This document shows, in pieces, positions 24,617-33,284 of a DNA stretch of 46,893 nt. Below the pieces are notes generated by a model, which worked only from the letters and a program-made list of their open reading frames with translations, was not told the DNA's origin and made no database searches. Each line of letters opens with the position of its first letter. The first letter of the stretch is position 1. Both the position numbers and the translations under genes were made by a program. The stretch is from Candidatus Krumholzibacteriia bacterium (GTDB lineage Bacteria; Krumholzibacteriota; Krumholzibacteriia; Krumholzibacteriales; Krumholzibacteriaceae): NCBI GenBank assembly GCA_023131975.1, contig JAGLYV010000009.1, positions 1 to 46,893 on the forward strand, given 5' to 3'.

Positions 24617-26248
24617 ATGAGGAAGCGTTTGGCACTACTGGTCGCTATCGTTTCGGCAGCGGTCCTTACCGCAATGCCGGCGATGGCATGTACCAATTTT
24701 CTGGTCACGAACGGGGCCTCGGTCGACGGGTCGACGATGATAACGTACGCGGCCGATTCCCACGTGTTATATGGTGAACTTTATCACTGGCCGGCGAGGG
24801 ATCATCTTCCCGGCAGTATGCTGGATATTTACGAATGGGATACTGGCAAGTATCTCGGTCAGATCCCGCAGGTTGCGCATACCTATTCGGTGGTTGGTCT
24901 GATCAACGAACACCAGGTGAGCATAGGGGAGACGACCTGGGGCGGCCGTTCGGAGCTTCGCGATTCTACCGCGGTCATGGATTACGGCAGTCTGATGTTC
25001 ATCGCTCTGCAGCGTTCGAAGACGGCCAGAGAGGCTATCGAGGTCATGACCAGCCTGGTGGCCGAGCATGGATATTACAGTTCCGGCGAATCATTTTCGA
25101 TAGCCGATCCGAACGAAGTCTGGTTCATGGATCTGATAGGAAAGAACGCCGCGAACCCTGGCGCGGTCTGGGTAGTCCGCAGGATTCCCGACGGATACAT
25201 ATCGGGACATGCCAATCAGGCGAGGATCCGGCAGTTCCCCCTGAAAGACAAGAAGAACTGTCTCTACGCTCCCGATGTGGTCGATTTCGCTCGCGAGATG
25301 GGTTATTACGAGGGGTCAGACAAGGATTTCAGCTTCGCCGACGCGTATGGGCCTCTCGATTATGGAGCGCTCAGATTCTGTGAAGCCCGTGTCTACGCGA
25401 TGTTCAACAGGGCCGCTCCATCGCTGAATCTTTCGATGGACTTTGTGAAGGGTGTTGCCGGCGCCGAGCCGATGCCCCTCTTTATCAAACCGGACCGCAA
25501 GCTGTCGGTCCACGATATCATGGAATTCATGCGCGATCATTTCGAAGGCACCGATTTCGATTTGACAAAAGATATCGGCGCCGGGCCATACTCCTGTCCA
25601 TACAGGTGGAGGCCGTTGACCTGGGAGCTGGACGACAAAAAATATGTGAACGAAAGAGCGACTTCTACGCAGCAGACAGGGTTCTCCTTCGTCTCGCAGA
25701 TGCGTTCGTGGCTGCCCGACCCGATAGGCGGGATCACGTGGTTCAGTGTGGACGATACATACAGCACCGTTTATGTCCCGATCTATTGCGGTATAAACAG
25801 GGTCCCCCATTCCTACGCGGTCGGGACCGGCGATTTTCATCATTTCACCTGGGACAGCGCATTCTGGACCTTCAACTGGGTCTCGAACTACGCCTACTCA
25901 AGGTACTCCGAGATGATAAAAGATATCATTATCGTTCAGAGGGACCTCGAAGGAAAGTCTCTCGCGGACCAGTCTGTGATAGATGCCGCCGCCGCAGCTC
26001 TGTTTGAGAAATCACCGGGACTTGCTATCGACTACCTGACCGAGTATTCCTGCAAAGTAGCCGATGCGACGGTAGCGAGATGGCGCAGGCTCGGGGAGGA
26101 CCTTCTCGTGAAATATATGGATGGCAATCTCAAAGACGAGCTCGGTAATGTGAAGCATCCCGGATATCCGGAAAGCTGGTACAGGAAGGTCGTCGAGGAG
26201 ACTGGCGATCATCTTCTTCTCAGAGAGCTGGAGAAGAACGAAGAATAA
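24617..26248 (+). CDS. Secreted C69-family dipeptidase
   Basis: 543 residues; ATG with AGGAGGT eight bases upstream. A signal peptide ends at AMPAMA, and the next residue is Cys25 in CTNFLVTNGASVDGS. In peptidase family C69 (an Ntn-hydrolase fold) the N-terminal cysteine exposed by processing is the nucleophile, so the alignment of signal cleavage and cysteine supports an active enzyme. Further family features are SIGETTWGGR, SSGESFSIADPNEVWFMDLIG and PGAVWVVRRIPDGYISGHANQARI. It should cleave dipeptides in the periplasm or outside. It lies 127 bases after the permease gene. A GC-rich hairpin follows the stop. Confidence 0.9.
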   Translation: MRKRLALLVAIVSAAVLTAMPAMACTNFLVTNGASVDGSTMITYAADSHVLYGELYHWPARDHLPGSMLDIYEWDTGKYLGQIPQVAHTYSVVGLINEHQVSIGETTWGGRSELRDSTAVMDYGSLMFIALQRSKTAREAIEVMTSLVAEHGYYSSGESFSIADPNEVWFMDLIGKNAANPGAVWVVRRIPDGYISGHANQARIRQFPLKDKKNCLYAPDVVDFAREMGYYEGSDKDFSFADAYGPLDYGALRFCEARVYAMFNRAAPSLNLSMDFVKGVAGAEPMPLFIKPDRKLSVHDIMEFMRDHFEGTDFDLTKDIGAGPYSCPYRWRPLTWELDDKKYVNERATSTQQTGFSFVSQMRSWLPDPIGGITWFSVDDTYSTVYVPIYCGINRVPHSYAVGTGDFHHFTWDSAFWTFNWVSNYAYSRYSEMIKDIIIVQRDLEGKSLADQSVIDAAAAALFEKSPGLAIDYLTEYSCKVADATVARWRRLGEDLLVKYMDGNLKDELGNVKHPGYPESWYRKVVEETGDHLLLRELEKNEE

Positions 26249-26258
26249 AATGTGGGAA

Positions 26259-26287
26259 GGGGCGGGTCATGAATCATGGCTCGCCCC
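26259..26287. terminator. Hairpin between convergent genes
   Basis: A 13-base-pair stem (two G-U type positions) with a three-base loop: GGGGCGGGTCATG - AAT - CATGGCTCGCCCC. No U tract follows directly on either strand, so it is a terminator-like structure serving the dipeptidase gene and perhaps the convergent operon, not a proven terminator. Confidence 0.5.
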
Positions 26288-26359
26288 GAAATCCGTTTTG
26301 CGCCGCGGCTCTGATTTGCCGCGCTTTGCCGATTATCTCCGTCCAGGCACAGATCGGTG

Positions 26360-27781
26360 CTATTTCTCGAACGGCGATCTCAGTATATATTTCATCTTCA
26401 CTACGGCGTTCTGCCAGAATCTCCAGTTGATGTTGCCCGTCCTCCAGAAACAATAGCTCTGCAGGATCAGGCCCTTCATCCGCTGTCGTGACATCCTTTT
26501 TCTCGATATGCCGGGAAGGACCATGTTGAGGTCCCATACCTGTCCTGTTTTCTTCGGATCCTTCTCGAAAAGGTCATATTTTCCGGCTACCCTATAGAGG
26601 TCCGCTCCGGGATAAGGGGTGGCAAACTGCCAGGACATGTAATCGAGCATTCCTTTTCGTCTAAGGCGTGAGGCCTGTCTTATCGTATTATCCACTTCTT
26701 CTGATGTCTCGAAAGCGAGCTGTCCGTCTTCTTCCCACGCGTTGTAGAACATCATGAATCCGTATATCTTCAGATCATATTTCTTCAGCATCCTGCAGGC
26801 CCTTTCGACCTGTTCGACCGTTGTCTTTTTCCTGATCCCATCCAGGACTCTCTGGTTCATGCTTTCGATACCGATGTGGATCAACCAGCAGTTGATGTCC
26901 CTTAGTTCTTTCACGAGTTCTTCGGTGATATTATCTACGCGCAGGTTGCACTGAAAGAACATGTCTTTCAATTCCATTGCCTTAATTGCCTTGCAGACTT
27001 CGATCGTCCATTTGAGATTCGAATTGAACTCGTCCGCGCGGATATAGAGTTCCCTTATTCCACGGTCGTAGAGATACTTTATCTCTTCGCAGATACTCTC
27101 GGGCGATCTCGTTCTGAGCCAGGGTCGGCTGCTTCTCCACACGGGATTCGAACAAAAAGTGCAGTCGAACGGGCATCCACGGCTGAAAAGTATGCAGGTG
27201 CTGGGTTTCTTCTTGCTTATGAAAACCCCGCCGTAACGGTCGAAATCGACAAGGTCCCATTCAGGTATGGGAATTCTTTTTGTATCGAGGAATTGGCGTG
27301 GACCGTTACTGACGAATCCGCCCGAGTCGTCAATGTAGGCGATGCCCGGGATGGACTTCCAGTCGGTGCCTGTTTTGATATTTGCGAGAAGATCGCGAAG
27401 TGTCTCCTCTCCCTCGCCTATTACGCATAGATCGGTCTCCGATTCTCTCAGAACAGCTTCCGGAATTACAGTCGGGTGAGCCCCTCCGGCTATAATCATA
27501 GTCTTGTCGCCCAGGATCTCGCGCACTTTTTCCAGTGTGATGTAGGAGACCCGTTTCATATATGTCGCGAACGAGATCCCGTAGATATCAGGCTTGAGTT
27601 TGCGTACCTGCTCGATGTGGTCTTCGAGTGTCTCTATCTCCAGGTATATGCATTCTACATCGGGGAGATTCTCGCGCAGATAAGCTACCAGAGAGATGAT
27701 CCCGATGTTCGGATATGATATGACAGCTGAATACTTTGCCTGGTCCTTGATCTTTGGCGGGTCGGCCAGAACGATCCTCAT
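26360..27781 (-). CDS. Cobalamin-binding-type radical SAM protein
   Basis: 473 residues. The ATG overlaps the stop of the gene before it (ATGA), with AAAGGA upstream. Residues 1-150 form a B12-binding-like Rossmann domain (GIISLVAYLRENLPDVECIYLE, IAGGAHPTVIPEAVLRESE, VIGEGEETLRDLL) that lacks the classical DxHxxG, as in many class B radical SAM proteins. Residues about 195-400 are the radical SAM core with the iron-sulfur motif C203-x3-C207-x2-C210 in GCPFDCTFCSNPVW. The class includes methyltransferases and ring-forming enzymes acting on lipids, cell-wall sugars and natural products. It is the last gene of a four-gene operon after a glycosyltransferase, which hints at modification of a glycan or lipid. 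Substrate unknown. Confidence 0.88.
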   Translation of the reverse strand: MRIVLADPPKIKDQAKYSAVISYPNIGIISLVAYLRENLPDVECIYLEIETLEDHIEQVRKLKPDIYGISFATYMKRVSYITLEKVREILGDKTMIIAGGAHPTVIPEAVLRESETDLCVIGEGEETLRDLLANIKTGTDWKSIPGIAYIDDSGGFVSNGPRQFLDTKRIPIPEWDLVDFDRYGGVFISKKKPSTCILFSRGCPFDCTFCSNPVWRSSRPWLRTRSPESICEEIKYLYDRGIRELYIRADEFNSNLKWTIEVCKAIKAMELKDMFFQCNLRVDNITEELVKELRDINCWLIHIGIESMNQRVLDGIRKKTTVEQVERACRMLKKYDLKIYGFMMFYNAWEEDGQLAFETSEEVDNTIRQASRLRRKGMLDYMSWQFATPYPGADLYRVAGKYDLFEKDPKKTGQVWDLNMVLPGISRKRMSRQRMKGLILQSYCFWRTGNINWRFWQNAVVKMKYILRSPFEK

Positions 27782-28911
27782 TCCTGATTCCTTTTGTTCA
27801 AACCCAGAAGCTCATCAATAAGCAGATCTTTTACAACTATTTTTTCTGAAAATGTCTTCGCGAATTCATATCCTCTGGAGGATAGAGTTTCGTACAACTC
27901 TCTGTCGGCCGCGAGTCTGTCGAAGGCACCCGTGATCTGTTCCGGACTTTCTGGCTGGATCAGCAGCCCTGTCACTTCGTTCTCGATGATATCGGGGATC
28001 GATTTCCACTCCGTGGTGATGATCGGAACGCCAGCCGCTAAACCCTCAAGGATCACAGCGGGGAATCCTTCGCCGATATGTCTGGTCGGGAAAAGGAGGA
28101 TATCATATTTCTTTATCGTATCTATAACTGTGGAAGGTTCGATGATCCCACAGTACTCGATGTTGTCATGTTTCCCGATCTCCTTGAGGAACCTCTCCCT
28201 GTACTTTGGTATCAATTCACCGTAGAAATCGCAGCTCGCGTCATTTTTCGATCCTAAAGCCTCGATGATATCGAATACTCCCTTTTCCTCTTTCATGTGG
28301 CCCACAAAAAGGCATTTTCCCTTGAAACTACAAGGTTCCCGCCTGCCGGAGAAGGATCTGTCGAGAAGAAAGTTTGGAAAACGTACGACAAGTGATTCGT
28401 CAAATCCGAGGTCCATGACGAGTCCATCGGCTATGGCCTTTGTCTGTGGGAGGATCAGTTCGGCTCTGGATAGTACCGAAAGGATAAATCGCCTGTAAAT
28501 GGGGCCGTATTCTAAAATCTGTTCCACGAGATAGCTTCCGAACACCTTGACTATCACCGGTTTCCTGAACATGCGAGATACGAGTATGACAGCCAGCCCC
28601 AATGAACAGAGCGCACGCCTCGTGATCCAGAGGAGGACTTTATCTTTGCCCGGCAGATTGAATATGAACTGGATGAATATCCGCACGGCTCTGAAAAGAT
28701 CTCTGGCATCGATCTTTTCGCCCGGAAGCTTGATCCTGACGCCCTTGTACATGTCGATAGTAGTGAGGTTCACCCCGGCGTCGTCCCAGTACCTGCTGCC
28801 GATAAGTTTCGTTGTGGAAACGGTCTCACCACCGATCGGGGGTGGGAGGGGGCCTATAAAGAGGAATCGTCGGTTCTTCATTCTTAATTCCATGTATTCA
28901 GCGGGATTCAT
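27778..28911 (-). CDS. Glycosyltransferase family 4 protein
   Basis: 377 residues if started at the ATG at 28911, which overlaps the stop of the upstream gene as ATGA with GCAGGA before it; an ATG at 28881 (MKNRRFLFIGPLPPP) is the alternative. It has the GT-B layout: N-terminal FIGPLPPPIGGE, a middle linker, and a C-terminal donor-binding domain with LFVGHMKEEKGVFDIIEAL and the E-x7-E motif in GEGFPAVILEGLAAGVP. Retaining GT4 enzymes transfer sugars from nucleotide donors at the cytoplasmic face of the membrane in exopolysaccharide, O-antigen or glycolipid synthesis. It sits between acyl-CoA synthetase and radical SAM genes rather than in a sugar cluster. Confidence 0.88.
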   Translation of the reverse strand: MNPAEYMELRMKNRRFLFIGPLPPPIGGETVSTTKLIGSRYWDDAGVNLTTIDMYKGVRIKLPGEKIDARDLFRAVRIFIQFIFNLPGKDKVLLWITRRALCSLGLAVILVSRMFRKPVIVKVFGSYLVEQILEYGPIYRRFILSVLSRAELILPQTKAIADGLVMDLGFDESLVVRFPNFLLDRSFSGRREPCSFKGKCLFVGHMKEEKGVFDIIEALGSKNDASCDFYGELIPKYRERFLKEIGKHDNIEYCGIIEPSTVIDTIKKYDILLFPTRHIGEGFPAVILEGLAAGVPIITTEWKSIPDIIENEVTGLLIQPESPEQITGAFDRLAADRELYETLSSRGYEFAKTFSEKIVVKDLLIDELLGLNKRNQE

Positions 28912-29594
28912 TCCTGCGCATTGTTCAGGATCATCCTGGCGTCGGCTATCACGCAGCGGCTGCCCGAGCACATGACCGGGTTCAGGTCGATCGACTCGAC
29001 AAACGGCGCGAGATCCATTACCAGGTTCGAGAACCCGACTACCATAGAAGACAGACATTCCATGTTCACCGGCTCTGATCCACGGAACCCTTCCAGCAGT
29101 TTCCGGGCCTTGATGTCGGCGACCATCGACGGTACATGTTCTTTCTTTATCGGAGCCATTCTGATGGTGGTATCCTTGTATATCTCCACTCCGATCCCGC
29201 CGATACCAAGGATGATCACCGGACCGAACTGCGAGTCGTTTTTTGCTCCGACGATCAGTTCGACGCCGCTGAGCATCTCTTCGATAACAGCTCCGGCAAA
29301 TCCCTTCATTTTGCTGAATCCATCGAAGACTTCCCTGAGTTGTTCGTCACTGGAGATGCCGACTGCCACACCACCGACATCTGACTTGTGAAGGATATCG
29401 GGGGAAACGACCTTGGCGACCAGGGGATAACCCGTTTTCGACGCGAAAGCTTCCGCTTCCCCGACCGAGGTCGCGTGGATATATTCGGGGACATCCAGCC
29501 CGGCAAGGCTAAGAATCTTTTTAGCGTCAGGCTCAAGGACCCATCCCGTTCCTCTGGATTTTTCGAGGATGGCTTTCATTTCGTCTGTCAGCAT
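28908..29594 (-). CDS. acdB: ADP-forming acetyl-CoA synthetase, beta subunit (ATP-grasp)
   Basis: 228 residues from the ATG at 29594, seven bases inside the end of the alpha gene and preceded by AGAGGTG; a GTG at 29603 is less likely. The ATP-grasp fold is shown by GLDVPEYIHATSVGEAEAFA, YPLVAKVVSPDILHKSDVGG, AVIEEMLSGVELIVGAKND and FGPVIILGIGGIGVEIYKD, ending in SIDLNPVM. Length matches the archaeal beta subunit of about 230 residues. With the alpha subunit it converts acyl-CoA, ADP and phosphate to the acid, ATP and CoA, the ATP-yielding step of fermentation. Acyl specificity (acetyl or larger) cannot be read. Confidence 0.9.
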   Translation of the reverse strand: MLTDEMKAILEKSRGTGWVLEPDAKKILSLAGLDVPEYIHATSVGEAEAFASKTGYPLVAKVVSPDILHKSDVGGVAVGISSDEQLREVFDGFSKMKGFAGAVIEEMLSGVELIVGAKNDSQFGPVIILGIGGIGVEIYKDTTIRMAPIKKEHVPSMVADIKARKLLEGFRGSEPVNMECLSSMVVGFSNLVMDLAPFVESIDLNPVMCSGSRCVIADARMILNNAQE

Positions 29595-30955
29595 TGTCCA
29601 CACCTCTTCATCGCTTCGACCATCATAATGGCGCCCTCTATCGAATCTGCTACCGGAACGTTGTTGAGCTGGAACCCCTCGATTATCATCATGTATTTCT
29701 CCACATGAGGGACATAGGCGACGATCGGTTTCTTTGTTTCCTGGTATAACTGGCTGAGGCGGGCTCCGACGTCGGAAGTGACCTCTGGAAGGTAGGGGAG
29801 AAGCAGGATCAGAACACAGTCGATGTCATCGATGAGACTGAGTTGACGCGCGGCCACGACGAAATCGTCGTCATGGGCGCTTCCTGTCAGATCGATCGGG
29901 TTGCCGATCGACGCGATAGTCTTTATGCTGTTGGAGAGTTTCTCCCGTATTATTTCCTGCCTGTCTTCGGGAAGTGGAGGTACTTCCAGTTCAGACTTGT
30001 TACATCTGTCGACCGCCACGACACCGTGGCCTCCGCTCGCGGTGACGATGCCTACCCTGCCCCTGATAGCTTTGGGGTAGCAACTTAAAGCTTCAGAAAA
30101 ATTAAGCATCTCGTATTCGTCGGAAGCTTCGACTATGCCGTACTGCTTCATGACCGAAGAAAAGACAGTGTAGTCCCCGGCTATGGAGGCCGTGTGGCTC
30201 GATACGGCCCTGCTCCCCGCTTCGCTCTTGCCAGCTTTCATGACGATGACTGGTTTAGGAGAGCGGCTTGCCATATTGACGAACTCGCGCCCCTCGCCTT
30301 TTCCGAACCCCTCTATGTAGAAAGCTATGACGTCTGTCTGGTCATCACGAACGAGATATTTCAGAAGATCCAGTTCAGTGATGACGGCTTTGTTACCTAT
30401 GCTGATCGCTCTCGAAAGGCCGATTCCCTGATCGGCGTATTTGACCATCTGGTCGACGAGAATGCCTCCGCTCTGGCTGACTATAGCGACATTGCCCCGC
30501 TCGGGCCGTACCATACGCTCGCTGGGAAGAAAAAATGAATCGATATGACTCGGTGAATAGATACCGAGGCAATTGGGTCCGATGATCGGGAAATCCGCCT
30601 CGCTCGCAATTCGGATCAATTCCTCTCTCAAGTCGTGCCGTCCGGTCTCTGAGAATCCTCCGGATATCACGACTACTCCACCCACCCAGGATTCCACGCA
30701 TTCTTCCAGGACCCCGGGCACATATTCCGCTCGGACAGCAATGATCGCGAGATCTATCTTCTCGGGGATTTCTTTTATATTCTTGTAGACTTTTTCCTTG
30801 TAGTATTCGCCGCCCTTCGGATTGACGGCGTAGACCTTCACCGGATAACGGAAGCGATTCTTGTTATATATGACGTTGGCCGGGTGCCGGTCGTTATGGA
30901 GAGATACACCGATGATGGCCATCGTTTTCGGTTCGAACAAGGTCCGGAAATCCAA
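29588..30955 (-). CDS. acdA: ADP-forming acetyl-CoA synthetase, alpha subunit
   Basis: 455 residues starting with TTG at 30955; GGAGGAAAG directly in front fixes the start. Domains: CoA-binding Rossmann (MAIIGVSLHNDRHPANVIYN), succinyl-CoA-ligase-like (IGPNCLGIYSP, VAIVSQSGGILVDQM), and the phospho-histidine site SSHTASIAG (His254). A third flavodoxin-like segment runs to the C-terminus. Length is that of separate archaeal alpha subunits (about 455-460), in contrast to the single-chain bacterial and protist forms. It is the first gene of the operon and overlaps the beta gene. The split arrangement may reflect ancient transfer from archaea or a feature of the candidate phylum. Confidence 0.9.
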   Translation of the reverse strand: MDFRTLFEPKTMAIIGVSLHNDRHPANVIYNKNRFRYPVKVYAVNPKGGEYYKEKVYKNIKEIPEKIDLAIIAVRAEYVPGVLEECVESWVGGVVVISGGFSETGRHDLREELIRIASEADFPIIGPNCLGIYSPSHIDSFFLPSERMVRPERGNVAIVSQSGGILVDQMVKYADQGIGLSRAISIGNKAVITELDLLKYLVRDDQTDVIAFYIEGFGKGEGREFVNMASRSPKPVIVMKAGKSEAGSRAVSSHTASIAGDYTVFSSVMKQYGIVEASDEYEMLNFSEALSCYPKAIRGRVGIVTASGGHGVVAVDRCNKSELEVPPLPEDRQEIIREKLSNSIKTIASIGNPIDLTGSAHDDDFVVAARQLSLIDDIDCVLILLLPYLPEVTSDVGARLSQLYQETKKPIVAYVPHVEKYMMIIEGFQLNNVPVADSIEGAIMMVEAMKRCGQC

Positions 30956-31027
30956 TCTTTCCTCCAGGCTTCGGTGGTTTCAAAACGAAATCCACTCGGA
31001 CGGCTAATCCTGCACCAATGCTGGTAA

Positions 31028-31050
31028 AGTGTCAAGATTATCCCGACACT
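31028..31050. promoter_or_regulatory. Inverted repeat in the divergent acdA / lipoprotein region
   Basis: AGTGTC (31028-31033), 11 bases, GACACT (31045-31050). On the minus strand TTGACA (complement of 31030-31035) overlaps the left arm and could be the -35 of the acdA operon, though its -10 partner is poor. Confidence 0.3.
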
Positions 31051-31150
31051 GCAAATCTATATATACTATGGAACACCCATTATCAAGGAGTGTATAACAG
31101 ATCACGGACCAGGTTTGATTATTCACATTTCTTTTTCAGGGAGTACGTCC

Positions 31151-31756
31151 ATGAGATTCCGGGTGATCATGATCGTCGTGTTCATGTTATCAGCCCTTTT
31201 GGCGGGTTGCACATCTTCCGGCAGAGTGGCAGAAGACCTGGTCTTTATCGAAGGTGGCGATTTCATGATGGGCAATCCATACGATTCGGCAGATCCTGAC
31301 GAGTCGTTCATCCATCGGGTCCACCTTGATTCCTACTATTTCGGTAAATACGAGGTCTCGGCAGGGCAGTTCAGAGAATTCGTAGAGGATACAGGATATA
31401 TCACGACCGCCGAGAGGATCGGGAGTGCTGCCGTTTTCATCGGAAAGAAAGTCGAGAAACCGGGTGACGGAAGCTGGAAGAAACCATATTTCCCGCAGCA
31501 CGACGGCCACCCGGCAGTCTGCGTGAGCTGGTATGATGTGGTCGAGTACTGCAACTGGAGAAGCTCGAAAGAGGGGTTGACCCCCTGCTATACCGTGGGC
31601 GCGGATTCGGTCGTGACATGGGACAGAAGCGCCGACGGGTACAGGCTTGCCACCGAAGCGGAGTGGGAGTACGCGGGCAGAAGCAGGGGGAAAGGTTTCC
31701 CCTACCTGGCTTTCAGCTGGGGTGGGTTCCGGATAGCACGGTCGTTCTCGAAATAG
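31151..31756 (+). CDS. FGE-sulfatase (SUMF1) family lipoprotein with an apparent internal deletion
   Basis: 201 residues from the ATG at 31151 (AGGGAG eight bases upstream). The lipobox LAGC places the lipidated Cys at residue 20. The first part of the formylglycine-generating-enzyme/SUMF1 fold is clear: FIEGGDFMMGNP, HRVHLDSYYFGKYEVS, GHPAVCVSWYDVVEYCNW, GYRLATEAEWEYAGR. After residue 185 the chain jumps to GGFRIARSFSK, which matches the very end of the family (GFR-x-A/V-R). About 80-100 residues that normally lie between (the NVWEW and RGGSW region) are missing, so the fold is probably broken. It may be a decaying gene; I do not see the missing part in another frame. Confidence 0.7.
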   Translation: MRFRVIMIVVFMLSALLAGCTSSGRVAEDLVFIEGGDFMMGNPYDSADPDESFIHRVHLDSYYFGKYEVSAGQFREFVEDTGYITTAERIGSAAVFIGKKVEKPGDGSWKKPYFPQHDGHPAVCVSWYDVVEYCNWRSSKEGLTPCYTVGADSVVTWDRSADGYRLATEAEWEYAGRSRGKGFPYLAFSWGGFRIARSFSK

Positions 31757-31826
31757 TGATCAGGGGGATCCTTCAACTCAGGCATATATTATTGCGGCCC
31801 GGAGATCCTTTTCCCTGCCCTGTCTG

Positions 31827-32384
31827 TTACATTCCCTTTGACTCGAGAGCAAGCAGGATGAATACAAGAAACATCACAACAATCGGGACGATAACGCATT
31901 CAGGCACCTTGATCAGTCTTGGGATCGTGATATCGCCGAAATCGCCTTTCCGAAGAATACCGTTCATCAAGCGGGGATAGATCGCGGCGAACAGCCCCGC
32001 GCCGATCAGGATGCCGATTATTCCTCCTGTCGCAGCGTCTATATATCCGTTGCCGATGGCGCCCGCTATCGTTCCGGGGCAGTAGCCGAGAGTGGCGAAT
32101 CCTACCCCGAAGATCAGTCCTCCAACGGCACTCGATCCCCAGGACCCGGGTTTTGGATGGAGGTCCACCCACCCGAAAGATTTCATGGCGAATATGCCGA
32201 TCATTCCGGTGATTACCGCCGAGAGCATGATCTTGACGACGGTAAAATCGGTGAGAAGGAGCTGTCCGACGATGACGTCGTATTTAGTAGCTCCGCCTTT
32301 CTGCAGAAAGATTCCGAAGAGGATCCCGAAAAGGAATCCGAAAAAGAGTTGCAGCCCTTTTTTTGTATGTAGCGTGGTTAACAT
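31827..32384 (-). CDS. YeeE/YedE-family sulfur-compound transporter, second half-size subunit
   Basis: 185 residues from the ATG at 32384, with AAAGGAGGT seven bases before it; a GTG at 32393 lies inside that ribosome site and is rejected. About five transmembrane helices. The conserved cysteine segment GFATLGYCPGTIAGAIGNG and the preceding GGLIFGVGF mark the YeeE/YedE (TsuA-like) family, whose studied member imports thiosulfate through membrane cysteines. Here the protein is split into two half-size genes 15 bases apart, the common arrangement in many bacteria, so both together should form one pore. The locus diverges from an ArsR-type regulator and thioredoxin-like genes, which suggests a role in reduced-sulfur or related thiol chemistry. 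Confidence 0.85.
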   Translation of the reverse strand: MLTTLHTKKGLQLFFGFLFGILFGIFLQKGGATKYDVIVGQLLLTDFTVVKIMLSAVITGMIGIFAMKSFGWVDLHPKPGSWGSSAVGGLIFGVGFATLGYCPGTIAGAIGNGYIDAATGGIIGILIGAGLFAAIYPRLMNGILRKGDFGDITIPRLIKVPECVIVPIVVMFLVFILLALESKGM

Positions 32385-32399
32385 CCGGGACACCTCCTT

Positions 32400-32918
32400 T
32401 TAGCCTATGACTTTGAAAATGATAAAAGCACTCGCGATCCCTCCAACGAAAAAACAGATTGCGGCAATCCAGCTGCTGACCGCGAGCTGAAGTGTGCCGC
32501 TGATCCCATGGCCGCTGGTGCAGCCACCGGCCCACCTGGCGCCGAACCCGAGGAAGATCCCTCCAGCCAGGGCGGTCAGAATACGTGGGAGGGGAGCGGT
32601 TCCGAAAGTGGCGGCCCACATCGCGGGGACGGCCTGGATCGTGAAATCACCGGAGATCCTGGCGGAGATGAAGCCTCCCAGGATCACTCCCAGTACGAGC
32701 ATCCATTCCCAATCGATCGAGGGAGTGAATTGTTTGTAATAGGGCATCTCGCCGATCTTTTTTCCCTTGAAGATCCTGACGAACATCCCGCTTGTCCTGG
32801 CAAAAGCCGTCGAGCAGCCGATCGGTTTGTTCGACAGCAGAAAGGTAAACCAGCTTAAAACACCTATCCCGATGCCTGCCGCGTATGGCGACCACCGGAC
32901 TTCAAAGATCCAATCCAT
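32400..32918 (-). CDS. YeeE/YedE-family sulfur-compound transporter, first half-size subunit
   Basis: 172 residues from the third of three consecutive ATGs (32918), which has GGAGGT at six bases; the longer frame upstream is not coding-like. Four to five transmembrane helices. Conserved cysteines are in SNKPIGCSTAFARTSG and ARWAGGCTSGHGISG, the two classic YeeE/YedE motifs. It precedes the second half in the same operon. The leader of about 90 bases starts from a good promoter at 33012-33041. Substrate is presumably thiosulfate or a related sulfur species by analogy with E. coli TsuA; selenium or metalloid species are not excluded. Confidence 0.87.
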   Translation of the reverse strand: MDWIFEVRWSPYAAGIGIGVLSWFTFLLSNKPIGCSTAFARTSGMFVRIFKGKKIGEMPYYKQFTPSIDWEWMLVLGVILGGFISARISGDFTIQAVPAMWAATFGTAPLPRILTALAGGIFLGFGARWAGGCTSGHGISGTLQLAVSSWIAAICFFVGGIASAFIIFKVIG

Positions 32919-33011
32919 CATCATACCTCCGGTCGGCTGGTCCGGGAAATTACAGGGACGGCAGTGAATAGTATCCCGGAGAAAAACGATAATCCTCCTG
33001 CAGTGATCAGC

Positions 33012-33041
33012 ATCATACAGGATTGAACTAACCGGTATCAA
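33012..33041 (-). promoter_or_regulatory. Sigma-70-type promoter of the YeeE/YedE operon
   Basis: Read on the minus strand: TTGATA, an 18-base spacer, TATGAT (each five of six matches). About 90 bases upstream of the start at 32918. The rest of the 32919-33284 gap holds the divergent ArsR promoter and no gene. Confidence 0.5.
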
Positions 33042-33146
33042 TGATAACTCTGCTGTCAGGGGGTGGGTAGTGTCCCCGGATGTTTGGATATCCATGAAAA
33101 AGGGGTTGAAACAACAATTGATTCTGATCGGTCTACCGAAGCAGGC

Positions 33147-33182
33147 TTGACAATCATTGTTTATTTGGCTATAATGCCAAAT
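33147..33182 (+). promoter_or_regulatory. Consensus promoter with palindromic operator of the arsR-type operon
   Basis: TTGACA (33147-33152), exactly 17 bases, TATAAT (33170-33175): a perfect sigma-70 core. The -10 is the centre of a perfect inverted repeat, ATTTGGC (33163-33169) and GCCAAAT (33176-33182). A repressor dimer bound there would block the polymerase, as expected for the ArsR-family protein encoded 103 bases downstream. Confidence 0.85.
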
Positions 33183-33284
33183 AGCATAATAGTTCCAGCA
33201 GCGTCGGCGCTGGAGCTTTTCGATTACGCAAAAGGTTGAGCAGGGAGAACGCCTGCGGACTCTTCCGGACGGAGGGAATGAACA

